This document shows positions 38,129 through 38,815 of a stretch of 38,815 nucleotides of DNA, piece after piece (position 1 is the first letter of the stretch; the number at the start of each line of letters is the position of its first letter). Both the position numbers and the translations under genes were made by a program. Source of the stretch: a virus; the IMG/VR virus record IMGVR_UViG_3300022919_000008, positions 1 through 38,815 of that record; one strand, 5' to 3'. The notes under the pieces were generated by a model. The model made no database searches and was not told the DNA's origin. It saw only the letters and a program-made list of their open reading frames with translations.

Positions 38129-38815
38129 ATGGAAAAACGAAAAGAAACTATAGGTATTTATATTAGTCGTTGGAATGCTATAGGAGGCGTGGAAACTTCA
38201 GCACAAAACTTCTGTAAAAGAATGTCAAAGCATTACAATATTACTTTGCTTTATCATACTGTAGCTAATGAAAACTTAATAACTGAATTAAAGAAATATT
38301 GCAATGTTGTAAAAGCCGATTTTAAATCAAAATATACTTTCGATATTTTTATAAGCACAACCGCATGGGATCGTAGCGCATACGAAATTGTTAACGCTAA
38401 ATGCTATGTTCAAATTGTTCACGCTGATTATCGAGTATTAATTGATGGGTGGGCATTTAATTATAAACCTAATGGATTAGTTACACATCATGTTTGCGTT
38501 GGAGAAACCGTTAAAACTGGCTTCGAACACGTTACAAAATTAAAAGCAGACGCAATTATTTACAATCTTTTAGATAATACAATTAAGCACGCTAAAAAGC
38601 CTAAAAATAAAGTGTTAACGTTAATTACTTGTTCACGTTTATCTGGAGAAAAGGGATTTAAACGAATGAAGCAATTAGCCAGACAATTGGATGCAAAAGG
38701 TATTGAATATATTTGGAATGTTTGGGGAGATACATCAAGCCAATACGCTATAAATTTAATGAAAGAGTTTGCAAACTGTCCTAACGTGTATTTTAAAGGA
38801 ATTACAACTGAACCG
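38129..38815 (+). CDS. GT4-like glycosyltransferase, N-terminal part (continues at base 1)
   Basis: The ATG at 38129 starts 13 bases after the terminator of the capsid operon. The protein begins MEKRKETIGIYISRWNAIGGVETSAQNFCKRM, with the 'GGvE....n' Rossmann-like start of GT4 enzymes, then VQIVHADYR and an inter-domain segment (VLTLITCSRLSGEKGFKRM, typical of the second nucleotide-binding domain). The frame runs off the end and continues through base 2 to 556 after removing the 139-base overlap. Its place right after the capsid gene suggests it modifies virion proteins, or perhaps teichoic or surface sugars of the host; this is inference. Confidence 0.85.
   Translation, partial: MEKRKETIGIYISRWNAIGGVETSAQNFCKRMSKHYNITLLYHTVANENLITELKKYCNVVKADFKSKYTFDIFISTTAWDRSAYEIVNAKCYVQIVHADYRVLIDGWAFNYKPNGLVTHHVCVGETVKTGFEHVTKLKADAIIYNLLDNTIKHAKKPKNKVLTLITCSRLSGEKGFKRMKQLARQLDAKGIEYIWNVWGDTSSQYAINLMKEFANCPNVYFKGITTEP
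38677..38815 (+). repeat. terminal overlap with bases 1-139 (direct repeat, one difference)
   Basis: The last 139 bases equal the first 139 except position 13 (A) against 38689 (G). The change is TTA to TTG, both Leu, at a third codon position. This shows that the record is a circular or circularly permuted genome read slightly past its start, or a true terminal repeat. The mismatch may be population variation. Confidence 0.95.

Noticed and set aside
1-38815. CRISPR array or insertion sequence
   Set aside because: No regularly spaced direct repeats with variable spacers and no transposase gene were seen; the only mobile gene is the HNH homing endonuclease.

Overview
The window is essentially one complete, closed tailed-phage genome of the HK97-capsid, siphovirus-like type. 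The host is very probably a Flavobacteriia-type Bacteroidetes bacterium. The DNA is strongly AT-rich. Promoters fit the Bacteroidetes pattern (TTG, about 19 nt, TAnnTTTG), Shine-Dalgarno sites are not obvious, and every supported gene lies on the + strand. Bases 1-139 recur at 38677-38815 with one synonymous difference, so the non-redundant circle is about 38,676 bp. A glycosyltransferase gene runs across the arbitrary junction.

Layout. 31.8-38.1 kb: packaging and head genes (small and large terminase, portal, WDGH-like protein, MuF-like protein, prohead protease, major capsid protein), closed by a terminator. 38.1 kb through the junction to 0.56 kb: a GT4-like glycosyltransferase whose C-terminal tail resembles the small head-region protein at 922. 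0.58-0.87 kb: a candidate structured RNA, a tRNA-Met(CAT) and tRNA-like debris. 1.5-2.0 kb: an HNH/AP2 homing endonuclease inserted ahead of the head-tail connectors. 2.0-12.7 kb: connectors, tail terminator, tail tube, frameshifted tail-assembly chaperone, tape measure, tail tip, a second tail-tube-like protein, a collar-like protein and a beta-helix tail spike. 12.7-15.3 kb: lysis (three membrane proteins, GH19 endolysin, candidate u-spanin).

15.6-31.8 kb is the early/accessory half. It has many small unknown genes, a YopX protein, a recombination block (conserved unknown, YqaJ-like exonuclease, coiled-coil protein), an SF2 helicase with zinc clusters, a VirE-N/BT4734-like primase-helicase, a VRR-NUC nuclease and a ribbon-helix-helix-like protein. 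No DNA polymerase, integrase or CI-like repressor was recognised. This suggests replication by host polymerase and gives no sign of lysogeny.

The most striking non-coding signal is a pair of leader RNAs placed directly before the helicase (23.25-23.34 kb) and the primase-helicase (25.25-25.35 kb). Each has a promoter, a 5' hairpin and a terminator-type hairpin, and the two hairpin loops are perfectly complementary (7 and 8 nt) with unrelated sequences. This points to a conserved kissing-loop architecture that could control the two main replication genes. The structural half also carries a recurrent ATTATCTTTGAA late-promoter-like motif, and the early half a repeated TGTTAAAGTTTAATAAA box.
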